Shown one piece after another: positions 15,463-20,131 of a stretch of 21,071 nt of DNA; position 1 is the first letter of the stretch; each line of letters starts with the position of its first letter. Source of the stretch: Peptococcaceae bacterium UBA3933 (GTDB taxonomy: Bacteria; Bacillota; Peptococcia; Peptococcales; BICA1-8); assembly GCA_002385805.1 (NCBI GenBank), contig DGEF01000038.1, forward strand, positions 16,133 to 37,203, in the 5' to 3' direction. The translations under genes were made by a program, and so were the position numbers. Under the pieces are notes generated by a model, which was given only the letters and a program-made list of their open reading frames with translations, made no database searches and was not told the DNA's origin.

Positions 15463-15585
15463 CTAGCAAGGTCTTCCAAAACCACATCCACAGAAGCAGA
15501 GGAAGAAAATAATGATAATAATGATCCAAATCCACCAGGAGCCTGCACCCCAACCCCAATTTAATTGACCAAGATTATCAGCCAT
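15463..15585 (-). CDS. Tiny Trp/Cys-rich membrane protein (40 aa)
   Basis: 40 residues with the start MADNLGQLNWGWGAG, a single helix dominated by isoleucine (a run of six Ile), then FFLCFCGCG and a GRPC end. Four cysteines lie in or just after the helix. AAGGGGG lies before the ATG at 15585. It is the middle gene of three tandem minus-strand genes with the same MAD start and the same overall plan. No catalytic motif is possible at this size. A structural or membrane-modifying role in the spore is inference from the promoter and neighbours. Confidence 0.75.
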   Translation of the reverse strand: MADNLGQLNWGWGAGSWWIWIIIIIIFFLCFCGCGFGRPC

Positions 15586-15628
15586 CTTAAAACCCCCTTT
15601 CTTTAGGACCTATTTATTTCCAGGGTTA

Positions 15629-15733
15629 TTACCATCCCCAGCGGAAGAATAAGAAGATAAGTAGAGCAATAAAGGCGATCCAAACTAGCCAAAGGTTACC
15701 CCAGGTACCGCCCCAGCCTAATTGGTCAGCCAT
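15629..15733 (-). CDS. Tiny Trp/Gly-rich membrane protein (34 aa)
   Basis: 34 residues: MADQLGWGGTWGN, one membrane helix LVWIAFIALLIFLFF, and an RWGW end without cysteines. AAAAAGGAGG precedes the ATG at 15733. It is first in a three-gene run, 40 bases after the SigK-like -10 at 15773-15781. Its helix is almost identical to that of the 39-residue protein at 15311-15430, showing recent or constrained duplication. Coding status is supported by the ribosome site, the promoter and the paralogue rather than by any known family. Confidence 0.75.
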   Translation of the reverse strand: MADQLGWGGTWGNLWLVWIAFIALLIFLFFRWGW

Positions 15734-15772
15734 CTGAAAAACCTCCTTTTTAGGATATAATTGGTTACATTA

Positions 15773-15800
15773 TATTTTATGGAAATAGAGATTAAAGTGT
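15773..15800 (-). promoter_or_regulatory. SigK-type promoter of the three-gene small membrane protein operon
   Basis: Minus strand AC (15800-15799), 17 bases, then CATAAAATA (15781-15773): an exact match to AC, 16-17 bp, CATANNNTA. It overlaps the 3' end of the next gene upstream and lies 40 bases before the 15733 start. Confidence 0.65.
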
Positions 15801-15801
15801 G

Positions 15802-15927
15802 TTAAAAAGCACCACAAGCAGAGTCACCAAATAACCAGCATAATAAGAAAAGGATGATGATAACTTGGAGCAGGGTTTCAAACCAGTAGTTACCAAAAAA
15901 ACCTCTGCGATCTGTTGCGTCAACCAT
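15802..15927 (-). CDS. Tiny membrane protein (41 aa), paralogue of the 16541-16678 product
   Basis: 41 residues: MVDATDRRGFFGNYWF, one helix (LLQVIIILFLLCWLFG), then a C-terminal ACGAF end. The correct frame is set by GGGAGG before the ATG at 15927 and by its similarity to the gene at 16541-16678; an overlapping longer frame on the same strand has no ribosome site. The shared segments FFGNYWF, TLLQVIIILFLLCWLFG and CGAF show a paralogous pair. A perfect SigK-type promoter lies 45 bases upstream. Function unknown; late-sporulation expression is inferred. Confidence 0.78.
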   Translation of the reverse strand: MVDATDRRGFFGNYWFETLLQVIIILFLLCWLFGDSACGAF

Positions 15928-15971
15928 ATATACAACCTCCCTATTAATGAAATTTGTTTTTCTGACGCTAC

Positions 15972-15999
15972 TATCTTATGAAGTGTGGGATTCAATGGT
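15972..15999 (-). promoter_or_regulatory. SigK-type promoter of the 15802-15927 gene
   Basis: Minus strand AC (15999-15998), 17 bases, then CATAAGATA (15980-15972). Exact match to the SigK consensus, 45 bases before the start codon and immediately after the upstream gene (stop at 16010). Confidence 0.65.
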
Positions 16000-16009
16000 G
16001 AAGGTTTAA

Positions 16010-16444
16010 TTATTCTATTCTTACTTTTTCTTCCCTAGCAGGGGCCAGAACAGGAGGATTCATCTTATGGGCTAAAAAATTCCTCCCTTTGGCTATTACC
16101 TCCAGAGCGGGAGCAAAATTCTCCACTGAATTTAATAGTTCATCGAAGCTATCGGCAATTAATCGTATGTTTTCAGTAACTTGTTTCAGGTTGGAAACTG
16201 TATATACTAAAGCGTCGGCTCTGGTTAAGCTTTGATTTTGTTGATGTTTTTCCCGATTAGGGAGAGATGGAGACCCTGTGGCTACTTTTTCTAAGGTAGG
16301 GGCGATTTTTTCTATAGAGTTTAAAAGTTGTTCCAGACTATTGGTGAATATCCGCACATTTTCAGTAAAGATTTTGATGTTACTTATTGCCTTTAGGATC
16401 GGGTCGGTTTGCTGCATGGTTTTTTCCGAAGAGTACTCAGGCAT
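16010..16444 (-). CDS. Protein with two tandem 42-residue helical repeats (144 aa)
   Basis: 144 residues from the ATG at 16444, which follows GAAGGAGGGA; the open frame starts earlier at 16489 but without a ribosome site. Residues 16-57 and 79-120 are two copies of one unit, with matching landmarks N-x-K-x-x-T-E-N-[VI]-R, LLNS-[IV]-E, AP-x-LE and A-x-G at the end. A single unit of the same type occurs in the product of 17787-18347. The spacing of hydrophobics suggests amphipathic helices; no signal peptide or membrane helix is present. The C-terminus is Pro-rich then charged. It lies between the two paralogous tiny membrane protein genes (15802 and 16541). I do not recognise the family. Confidence 0.8.
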   Translation of the reverse strand: MPEYSSEKTMQQTDPILKAISNIKIFTENVRIFTNSLEQLLNSIEKIAPTLEKVATGSPSLPNREKHQQNQSLTRADALVYTVSNLKQVTENIRLIADSFDELLNSVENFAPALEVIAKGRNFLAHKMNPPVLAPAREEKVRIE

Positions 16445-16491
16445 AGACTTCCCTCCTTCTTTTGAAACTGAAAAAAATTTCATTAACATGA

Positions 16492-16524
16492 TTAAGGGTA
16501 AAGCAAATAAAGCTTTACCCTTAA
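16492..16524. terminator. Perfect 13-bp inverted repeat, possible terminator or processing hairpin
   Basis: TTAAGGGTAAAGC (16492-16504) and GCTTTACCCTTAA (16512-16524) pair perfectly with a seven-base loop. It lies 16 bases after the 16541 gene stop on the minus strand. It lacks a good T-run on either side, so partial termination, transcript stabilisation or a protein-binding site are all possible. Confidence 0.5.
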
Positions 16525-16540
16525 CAGTTATTTTTGATTT

Positions 16541-16678
16541 TTAGAAAGCTCCGCAGCCGGTTCCTCCGAATAACCAGCAGAGTAAGAAGAGGATGATGAT
16601 CACCTGTAAAAGAGTTACAAACCAGTAGTTACCAAAGAATCCACCAAACCATTGACCGGCAGAAACTTTATCAGTCAT
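16541..16678 (-). CDS. Tiny membrane protein (45 aa), paralogue of the 15802-15927 product
   Basis: 45 residues: polar start MTDKVSAGQW, then FGGFFGNYWF, a helix LLQVIIILFLLCWLFG, and a GTGCGAF end. AAAGGAGGG precedes the ATG at 16678. The pair with 15802-15927 shares nearly the whole helix and both Cys positions. Upstream on the minus strand a near match to the SigK -10 (CATACTATG, one mismatch) is seen, but with a 15-base spacer to AC. Function unknown. Confidence 0.78.
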   Translation of the reverse strand: MTDKVSAGQWFGGFFGNYWFVTLLQVIIILFLLCWLFGGTGCGAF

Positions 16679-16820
16679 TTAAAGCCCTCCTTTAAATTAT
16701 TATTTAGAGTTTCTATACACTACCATAGTATGAAGGAAAGAAAGTATGTGCTACTTATTACAAAATAAATTTCTTTTTTTTACCCAAATTAAATCAGCAG
16801 GAGTAAACAAAAAAAGTGTC

Positions 16821-16848
16821 ACTTTATTCGAAAGGTTAACATATATTA
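16821..16848 (+). promoter_or_regulatory. SigK-type promoter of the 16902-17462 gene pair
   Basis: AC (16821-16822), 17 bases, then CATATATTA (16840-16848), an exact consensus match. It lies 54 bases before the GTG start at 16902 and downstream of the earlier ATG in that frame, which argues against the longer ORF. Confidence 0.65.
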
Positions 16849-16901
16849 AATTGTCATGGTTGGGAGTAAATTTTAATTTAAGAAAAAGGAGGGAAAAACC
16901 G

Positions 16902-17237
16902 GTGTTGGGAAACCTAAGCAGGGAAGAAAGTTTTATCCTGGCAGTGGGAGGTTTGGTGCTTCTATTAATTTTATTAAGTCAGGATCGAAAAGGATTTGGT
17001 CGGGTAAATTCAATCAGTAAGGAGAAAGAGGATAGAGAAGAAAAAACTGAAAAAACTTATAATGTGCTTTACACCAGAACCTTGGGTAAAGAAGAGGAAG
17101 TGCCGGAAAAACAGGTAGTAGCCGAAAAACCTTATCAGGTTCTTTTTAACCGTTCTTTAGGTGTGGTAGAAAAGGAAGAAGAACCTTACCAGGTCCTTTA
17201 TAGCAGGTCTTTGGGAACAGAGGGAACGGAAGAATAA
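16902..17237 (+). CDS. Membrane-anchored protein with three Y-x-V-L-x-x-R-x-L-G repeats (111 aa)
   Basis: 111 residues from the GTG at 16902, supported by AAAGGAGGG and by the SigK-type promoter inside the longer open frame that begins at 16746. An N-terminal helix (about residues 11-26, FILAVGGLVLLLILLS) anchors the chain. The rest is highly charged, Lys/Glu-rich, and carries three copies of a ten-residue unit: YNVLYTRTLG, YQVLFNRSLG and YQVLYSRSLG, spaced by acidic linkers. Short, regularly spaced, identical units on a charged stalk look like binding or cross-linking sites; this is inference. It is followed after 12 bases by the 17250 gene and is probably co-transcribed with it. No family recognised. 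Confidence 0.8.
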   Translation: MLGNLSREESFILAVGGLVLLLILLSQDRKGFGRVNSISKEKEDREEKTEKTYNVLYTRTLGKEEEVPEKQVVAEKPYQVLFNRSLGVVEKEEEPYQVLYSRSLGTEGTEE

Positions 17238-17249
17238 AGGAGGTAGCTT

Positions 17250-17462
17250 ATGAGTCAATTTCAACCCCCCTTTTCTTTTGAGGAGCTTAAAGGATTTTTA
17301 GAACAGTTTGCAATGATGTTACCGGAGGAAAACCGGGAATTTTTACAGCAAATTATTGCCGAAATAGAAAGTACAGGTGGAGATCCGGAAAAACTGCAAG
17401 AATTAATGAAAAATATGGCCGGGATGTTAGGTTTATTCGGTAATCTTCCCGGTAGGGAATAA
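17250..17462 (+). CDS. Small helical soluble protein (70 aa)
   Basis: 70 residues, acidic and helical. It starts MSQFQPPFSFEELKGFLEQF, has a middle PEENREFLQQIIAEIESTG, and ends MLGLFGNLPGRE. AAAGGAGGT precedes the ATG at 17250. It is the second gene of a two-gene unit with the YxVLYxRSLG-repeat protein, closed by a strong terminator. The P-F-S-F-E-E-L-K-G-F-L start loosely resembles SFPSEEEIKAFL near the C-terminus of the 17787-18347 product, hinting at a shared short motif. No family recognised. Confidence 0.78.
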   Translation: MSQFQPPFSFEELKGFLEQFAMMLPEENREFLQQIIAEIESTGGDPEKLQELMKNMAGMLGLFGNLPGRE

Positions 17463-17465
17463 ACT

Positions 17466-17495
17466 AAAGGAGGGCTGAGCCCTCCTTTATTCTTT
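17466..17495. terminator. Strong terminator after the 17250 gene
   Basis: AAAGGAGGGC (17466-17475) pairs perfectly with GCCCTCCTTT (17479-17488) around TGA, followed by ATTCTTTT. It can also act on the minus strand, where a small ORF ends at 17487. Confidence 0.9.
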
Positions 17496-17609
17496 TAGGT
17501 TATACTGTATGGCGGCATTTAGGCTTTCAGCTAAATATCTGGAGTCGGCATCTTCTTCTGGGTAATACCCCAAGAAGCATCCGATGAAAGTCAATTTTTC
17601 AAGATTCAT
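17487..17609 (-). CDS. Possible 40-residue gene or gene remnant
   Basis: A 40-residue minus-strand frame with protein-like composition: MNLEKLTFIGCFLGYYPEED, then ADSRYLAESLNAAIQYNLKE to a stop that lies in the terminator hairpin. There is no ribosome site before the ATG at 17609. The frame remains open further upstream into the repeat at 17655-17752, suggesting that a longer gene may have lost its 5' end there. It may be a real small gene, a remnant, or chance. Not recognised. Confidence 0.35.
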   Translation of the reverse strand: MNLEKLTFIGCFLGYYPEEDADSRYLAESLNAAIQYNLKE

Positions 17610-17654
17610 CAAATGTATGACATTTTTATTTGCTGCATTTTTAAAATTTTTATT

Positions 17655-17752
17655 ATTAACCACGGATGAACACGGATAAACACTGATTTACATTTATAAT
17701 TTGCCTAACGGCGAAGGTTGTAATGTTAGCCACCAGCCACTAAAAACTAGCT
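17655..17752. repeat. Dispersed intergenic repeat, copy C (shortened, reverse orientation)
   Basis: ACCACGGATGAACACGG (17658 on) is the reverse complement of the end of copy B. GCCTAACGGCGAAGG (17703-17717) resembles the CGCC/GGCG stem of copies A and B, and AGCCACCAGCCACTAAAAAC (17728-17747) matches the outer segments of both. The long AACCTTAACC core is missing. No gene otherwise in 17610-17758. Confidence 0.65.
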
Positions 17753-17758
17753 GCTTAA

Positions 17759-17792
17759 CAATAAAAGGCTGCCTCCGGGCAGCTTTTTATTG
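17759..17792 (-). terminator. Terminator overlapping the stop of the 17787-18347 gene
   Basis: CAATAAAA plus GCTGCC on the left pairs with GGCAGC plus TTTTATTG on the right: about 15 bp of stem with one G-T pair and a TCCG loop. On the minus strand the hairpin begins at the stop codon and the 3' arm supplies the T-rich part. Confidence 0.75.
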
Positions 17793-18347
17793 TTGGGGTT
17801 TTAATTTTTGAGTCAAGGTTTGCATAAGAGAAATCACCAAGGGATTGCTTAAAAAGGCTTTTATTTCTTCTTCTGAAGGAAAAGAGGGGGGAGTAGTACC
17901 TGCGGATTTAGTTTCATTAACTTTTGAGGTATCCAAGGTTTTAGCTGTATCTTCCTTTATTGATGTATTTTCTACCGGAGGAGAATCTTTAACTTCAGGT
18001 ATATCTTCTTCTTTAGCCGTTACATTTACATTCTGTTTAGGTAAAGAGGCAGAACGGGTATATCCTGCCACCACCGTGTCCACAACAGGCAAAATATTTT
18101 CTAGAGAGTTAAGCAGATTATCCATTTCCGTAGCAAAATTTCTAACATTTTTACAAACACCTCTTAGGTTTGTACATATTCCCAGTAGATAATCTTTGGG
18201 GCTTATATTTGTTCGGCTTACCGGCGGTCTGGTTCTTATTACAGGGAAAAAGGGTCCAGGGGGTAGTAAGACTTTATTTTTTCTTTGTAACATTATTTGT
18301 TTTTGCTCCTGAACGTTAACTGCAGGGACTTTTCTGCACCTGGGCAT
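17787..18347 (-). CDS. Protein sharing the 42-residue helical repeat (186 aa)
   Basis: 186 residues. The N-terminus is basic and Pro-rich (to about residue 50). One unit of the repeat found twice in the 16010-16444 product follows at 54-95, with landmarks T-N-L-R, KNVRNF, LLNSLE and a final VVAG. Then comes an acidic, Thr/Ser/Pro-rich linker, and a short C-terminal segment SFPSEEEIKAFLSNP with a helical end KLKPQQ. No signal peptide or membrane helix. GGAGTG precedes the ATG at 18347, and a perfect SigK-type promoter lies 57 bases upstream. The linker architecture suits a scaffold or coat-type protein, which is inference. I do not recognise a named family. Confidence 0.8.
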   Translation of the reverse strand: MPRCRKVPAVNVQEQKQIMLQRKNKVLLPPGPFFPVIRTRPPVSRTNISPKDYLLGICTNLRGVCKNVRNFATEMDNLLNSLENILPVVDTVVAGYTRSASLPKQNVNVTAKEEDIPEVKDSPPVENTSIKEDTAKTLDTSKVNETKSAGTTPPSFPSEEEIKAFLSNPLVISLMQTLTQKLKPQQ

Positions 18348-18403
18348 CTTTCACACTCCTTTTTTTATAAATCTATCCGATTAATTTTTTACAATAGCTA
18401 CGT

Positions 18404-18430
18404 TATTTTATGTAACTTTATTAAAAGTGT
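18404..18430 (-). promoter_or_regulatory. SigK-type promoter of the 17787-18347 gene
   Basis: Minus strand AC (18430-18429), 16 bases, then CATAAAATA (18412-18404). Exact consensus match, located in the divergent gap between this gene and the plus-strand run starting at 18459. Confidence 0.65.
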
Positions 18431-18458
18431 GACAGTTAATAAAAAAGGAGGAAGAGAA

Positions 18459-18614
18459 ATGTCCGATGTATTTGTAGCCAGTGTAATTAACCAGAAAGTA
18501 GTTAACCAGAGTGCCCAACAAGTATTGGTGCTTATTGCCGCTCAAATACTTGCGGTTATTGAAGCTCAGTTTGGTTTTGCATCTAATGATGATGATGATA
18601 TTATTGATGCTTAA
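18459..18614 (+). CDS. Small paralogous protein, family A copy 1 (51 aa)
   Basis: 51 residues from the ATG at 18459, which follows AAAAAAGGAGGA; the frame is open much further upstream but only over the 5' part of the opposite gene. It has a polar start MSDVFVAS, then VINQKVVNQSAQQ, a hydrophobic alternating stretch VLVLIAAQILAVIEAQFGF, and an acidic Asp-rich tail. Residues 5-41 are identical to those of the 19135-19290 product although 17 of these 37 codons differ, so selection acts on the protein. No signal peptide. It vaguely recalls the hydrophobic core of CotX/CotV-type spore coat domains, but I cannot show homology. First gene of the plus-strand run; no clear promoter found. Confidence 0.82.
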   Translation: MSDVFVASVINQKVVNQSAQQVLVLIAAQILAVIEAQFGFASNDDDDIIDA

Positions 18615-18631
18615 TAAGGAGGAATGAGAAA

Positions 18632-18856
18632 ATGAATAGCCTCGCTGCTAAATATTTGGCTCCCAATCGTAGAAAAAAGGCTCTTATGAAACAAAATAAT
18701 GTGAATGACCTTTTTGCAGCCAGTGTAATTAACCAAAAAGCCGTCAACCAGACTGCTCAACAAGCCCTTGTGCTTATTGCTGTGCAAGCAACGGCTATTG
18801 TGGAAGCTCAGTTTGGTTTTGCTACTAACGAAGATAATGATGATATTAATGTCTAA
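18632..18856 (+). CDS. Small paralogous protein, family A copy 2 with N-terminal extension (74 aa)
   Basis: 74 residues; TAAGGAGGA precedes the ATG at 18632. It differs from the other two copies by an added basic N-terminus of about 25 residues (MNSLAAKYLAPNRRKKALMK). The family core follows: LFAASVINQKAVNQTAQQ, ALVLIAVQATAIVEAQFGFA, and an acidic tail TNEDNDD. The substitutions are conservative (V to A, S to T, I to V), consistent with an old duplicate under constraint. It lies 17 bases after copy 1, so it is in the same transcript. The extension could be a localisation or processing segment, which is inference. Confidence 0.82.
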   Translation: MNSLAAKYLAPNRRKKALMKQNNVNDLFAASVINQKAVNQTAQQALVLIAVQATAIVEAQFGFATNEDNDDINV

Positions 18857-18881
18857 AAAATAAAAGAAAGGATGAGAATGG

Positions 18882-19109
18882 ATGAAAATCGGTTTCAGCA
18901 AAAAAGGGTTGACTTTAAACTCTAAAGAGTTTAATCCTTTAAACATTTCTGTTAACGGTTTTGGTCTGGAAACCCAGGACTTAAAGCTCCCAATCGATAT
19001 AGATCCTTTTGAAGTACTGGAAGGTTTGGCTCAAGCCAGGGGAGCAGAAGTAACTCAGGAGCAGAAAATAAAAATTCTTCAAGAAACCTTAAAGAAATTT
19101 GAATTATAA
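18882..19109 (+). CDS. Small protein with C-terminal DPFE helical module (75 aa)
   Basis: 75 residues; AAAGGATGAGA precedes the ATG at 18882. The N-terminal half (MKIGFSKKGLTLNSKEFNPL) is basic and probably beta-rich. The C-terminal half begins DIDPFEVLEGLAQARG and ends in a helix QEQKIKILQETLKKFEL. That half aligns with the C-terminal part of the 19954-20127 product (DPFE, then hydrophobic residues, R, E-x-K-x-K-x-Q-E-x-x-K). It lies between family A copies 2 and 3 in the same run. No known family recognised. Confidence 0.78.
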   Translation: MKIGFSKKGLTLNSKEFNPLNISVNGFGLETQDLKLPIDIDPFEVLEGLAQARGAEVTQEQKIKILQETLKKFEL

Positions 19110-19134
19110 AATATAAAGAATAGGAGGTAATATT

Positions 19135-19290
19135 ATGTCTGATATATTTGTAGCCAGCGTAATTAACCAGAAAGTTGTTAACCAAAGTGCTCAACAAGTG
19201 CTGGTATTAATCGCTGCCCAGATTCTGGCCGTTATTGAAGCTCAATTTGGTTTTGCTACTAACGAAGACAATGACGACATTTATGCTTAA
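19135..19290 (+). CDS. Small paralogous protein, family A copy 3 (51 aa)
   Basis: 51 residues from the ATG at 19135, after AGGAGGTAA. It is 45 of 51 residues identical to copy 1 at 18459-18614; the differences are at position 4 and in the acidic tail (TNEDNDDIYA end). The tail start TNEDNDD is instead the same as in copy 2. The core VINQKVVNQSAQQ and the hydrophobic stretch ending EAQFGF are unchanged. It closes the first part of the plus-strand run, followed by a terminator at 19315-19365. Confidence 0.82.
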   Translation: MSDIFVASVINQKVVNQSAQQVLVLIAAQILAVIEAQFGFATNEDNDDIYA

Positions 19291-19314
19291 TAAATAGCCT
19301 CTTGGTTAAACCAC

Positions 19315-19365
19315 AAAAGAGAGAGTGGCTTATCAGGGATAGGTTGCTCTCTCTTTTTTTATTTT
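19315..19365 (+). terminator. Terminator after family A copy 3
   Basis: AAAGAGAGAG (19316-19325) pairs with CTCTCTCTTT (19347-19356) and runs into a long T-tract. The 21-base loop holds a small inner TATC/GATA stem. It separates 18459-19290 from the genes that start at 19449. Confidence 0.82.
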
Positions 19366-19381
19366 TTTTTATATTTTGTGA

Positions 19382-19408
19382 ACTTTTTTCCTTTAATTAC
19401 ATATATAG
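19382..19408 (+). promoter_or_regulatory. Imperfect SigK-like promoter candidate for the 19449 run
   Basis: AC (19382-19383), 16 bases, then CATATATAG (19400-19408). CATA and spacing fit but the final TA does not. It is in the right place, just after a terminator and 41 bases before the 19449 start. Confidence 0.3.
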
Positions 19409-19448
19409 TAGTGAATGTTTTTCTTAATAAGACAAGGAGGTTTTAAGT

Positions 19449-19640
19449 ATGAATGAGGAAGTTAAAAGTTTAACCAAAACTAATCCCTCTAACGATGTTT
19501 TCATGGAGGCCGGGATAATCGATCAATTTAATACAAATCAGCAGTCTAACATGACTCTTTCAGCTTATTCTGTTATAACCCAATCTTTTTCTGCAATCAA
19601 AATCAATTATCAAGGAGATGGGGAGTTAAATTATGAATAA
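19449..19640 (+). CDS. Small Asn/Gln/Ser-rich protein (63 aa)
   Basis: 63 residues; ACAAGGAGG precedes the ATG at 19449. It has a polar N-terminus, then EAGIIDQFNTNQQSNMTLSA, a beta-like stretch YSVITQSFSAIKINY, and an acidic end. The IIDQ-x-x-x-NQ pattern followed by alternating hydrophobics parallels VINQKVVNQSAQQ of family A, so it may be a distant member. Its stop overlaps the next start by eight bases, showing translational coupling. First gene after the 19315-19365 terminator. Not recognised otherwise. Confidence 0.75.
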   Translation: MNEEVKSLTKTNPSNDVFMEAGIIDQFNTNQQSNMTLSAYSVITQSFSAIKINYQGDGELNYE

Positions 19641-19929
19641 TTTTTCTGAAAATGACTGGATAAGAATTACTTCTAAAAGAAAGGATATGCCCAAAGAAGT
19701 AAGGATTGACAGGGCAGGCAATGTGTATATTGACGGAGAACTATACGATCCGGCTACCAGCAAATATAAAAACTTAAGTGTGAGTGTGGAAAAACACGAA
19801 AAGGTAGCTACCGGTGAGGAAACGGAAAAAATGCTGGAAAGCCAGAAAAAAGCAGCTAAAGGGGAGACTGTGATTATCACTGATTATCAAGATCCAACCA
19901 AAACTGAATCTACCACGGTTAAATTTTAG
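19633..19929 (+). CDS. Small charged protein with a beta-hairpin motif (98 aa)
   Basis: 98 residues. CAAGGAGATGGGGAG lies before the ATG at 19633, inside the upstream gene. The segment EVRIDRAGNVYIDGELYDP (about residues 22-40) has the form V-x-[IV]-[DN]-x-x-G-x-V-x-[IV]-x-G, repeated in the products of 20132-20434 and 20448-20714. The rest is Lys/Glu-rich and helical, with a Thr-rich end TKTESTTVKF. No membrane or signal segment. Same transcript as its neighbours. Confidence 0.77.
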   Translation: MNNFSENDWIRITSKRKDMPKEVRIDRAGNVYIDGELYDPATSKYKNLSVSVEKHEKVATGEETEKMLESQKKAAKGETVIITDYQDPTKTESTTVKF

Positions 19930-19953
19930 AGGTAAGGAAGGAGAAGTATTCAT

Positions 19954-20127
19954 ATGTTTACTTTTAACACAGGTGAATTTACCGTTCAGGTTAATACCAC
20001 TAAAATTTATGGGGATCCTTTTGAGTTAATAAACGAGCTTTATAAGATAAGGCAAGACGATACTCTATCGAAGGAAGAGAAGAAGTTGAAGGTTCAGGAA
20101 GCCATTAAAGCCTATCGAGGTGAATAA
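19954..20127 (+). CDS. Small DPFE-module protein (57 aa)
   Basis: 57 residues from the ATG at 19954, after GGAAGGAGAAG. The N-terminus MFTFNTGEFTVQVNTTK is beta-like. It is followed by YGDPFELINELYKIR and a charged helix SKEEKKLKVQEAIKAYRGE. The DPFE start and the E-x-K-x-K-x-Q-E-x-x-K helix match the C-terminal half of the 18882-19109 product, making these a paralogous pair, one in each half of the plus-strand run. The gene ends four bases before the next start. No known family recognised. Confidence 0.75.
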   Translation: MFTFNTGEFTVQVNTTKIYGDPFELINELYKIRQDDTLSKEEKKLKVQEAIKAYRGE

Positions 20128-20131
20128 TATT

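Noticed and set aside
15792..15995. 67-residue minus-strand ORF
   Set aside because: It has no ribosome site and overlaps in another frame the 41-residue gene at 15802-15927, which has GGGAGG, a SigK-type promoter and a paralogue.
16746..16901. Longer N-terminus for the decapeptide-repeat gene
   Set aside because: The exact SigK-type promoter at 16821-16848 and the AAAGGAGGG before GTG 16902 lie inside it; the upstream residues look non-coding.
18297..18458. Longer open frame upstream of family A copy 1
   Set aside because: It runs antisense to the start of the 17787-18347 gene; the 18459 ATG has AAGGAGGA and aligns exactly with the start of copy 3.
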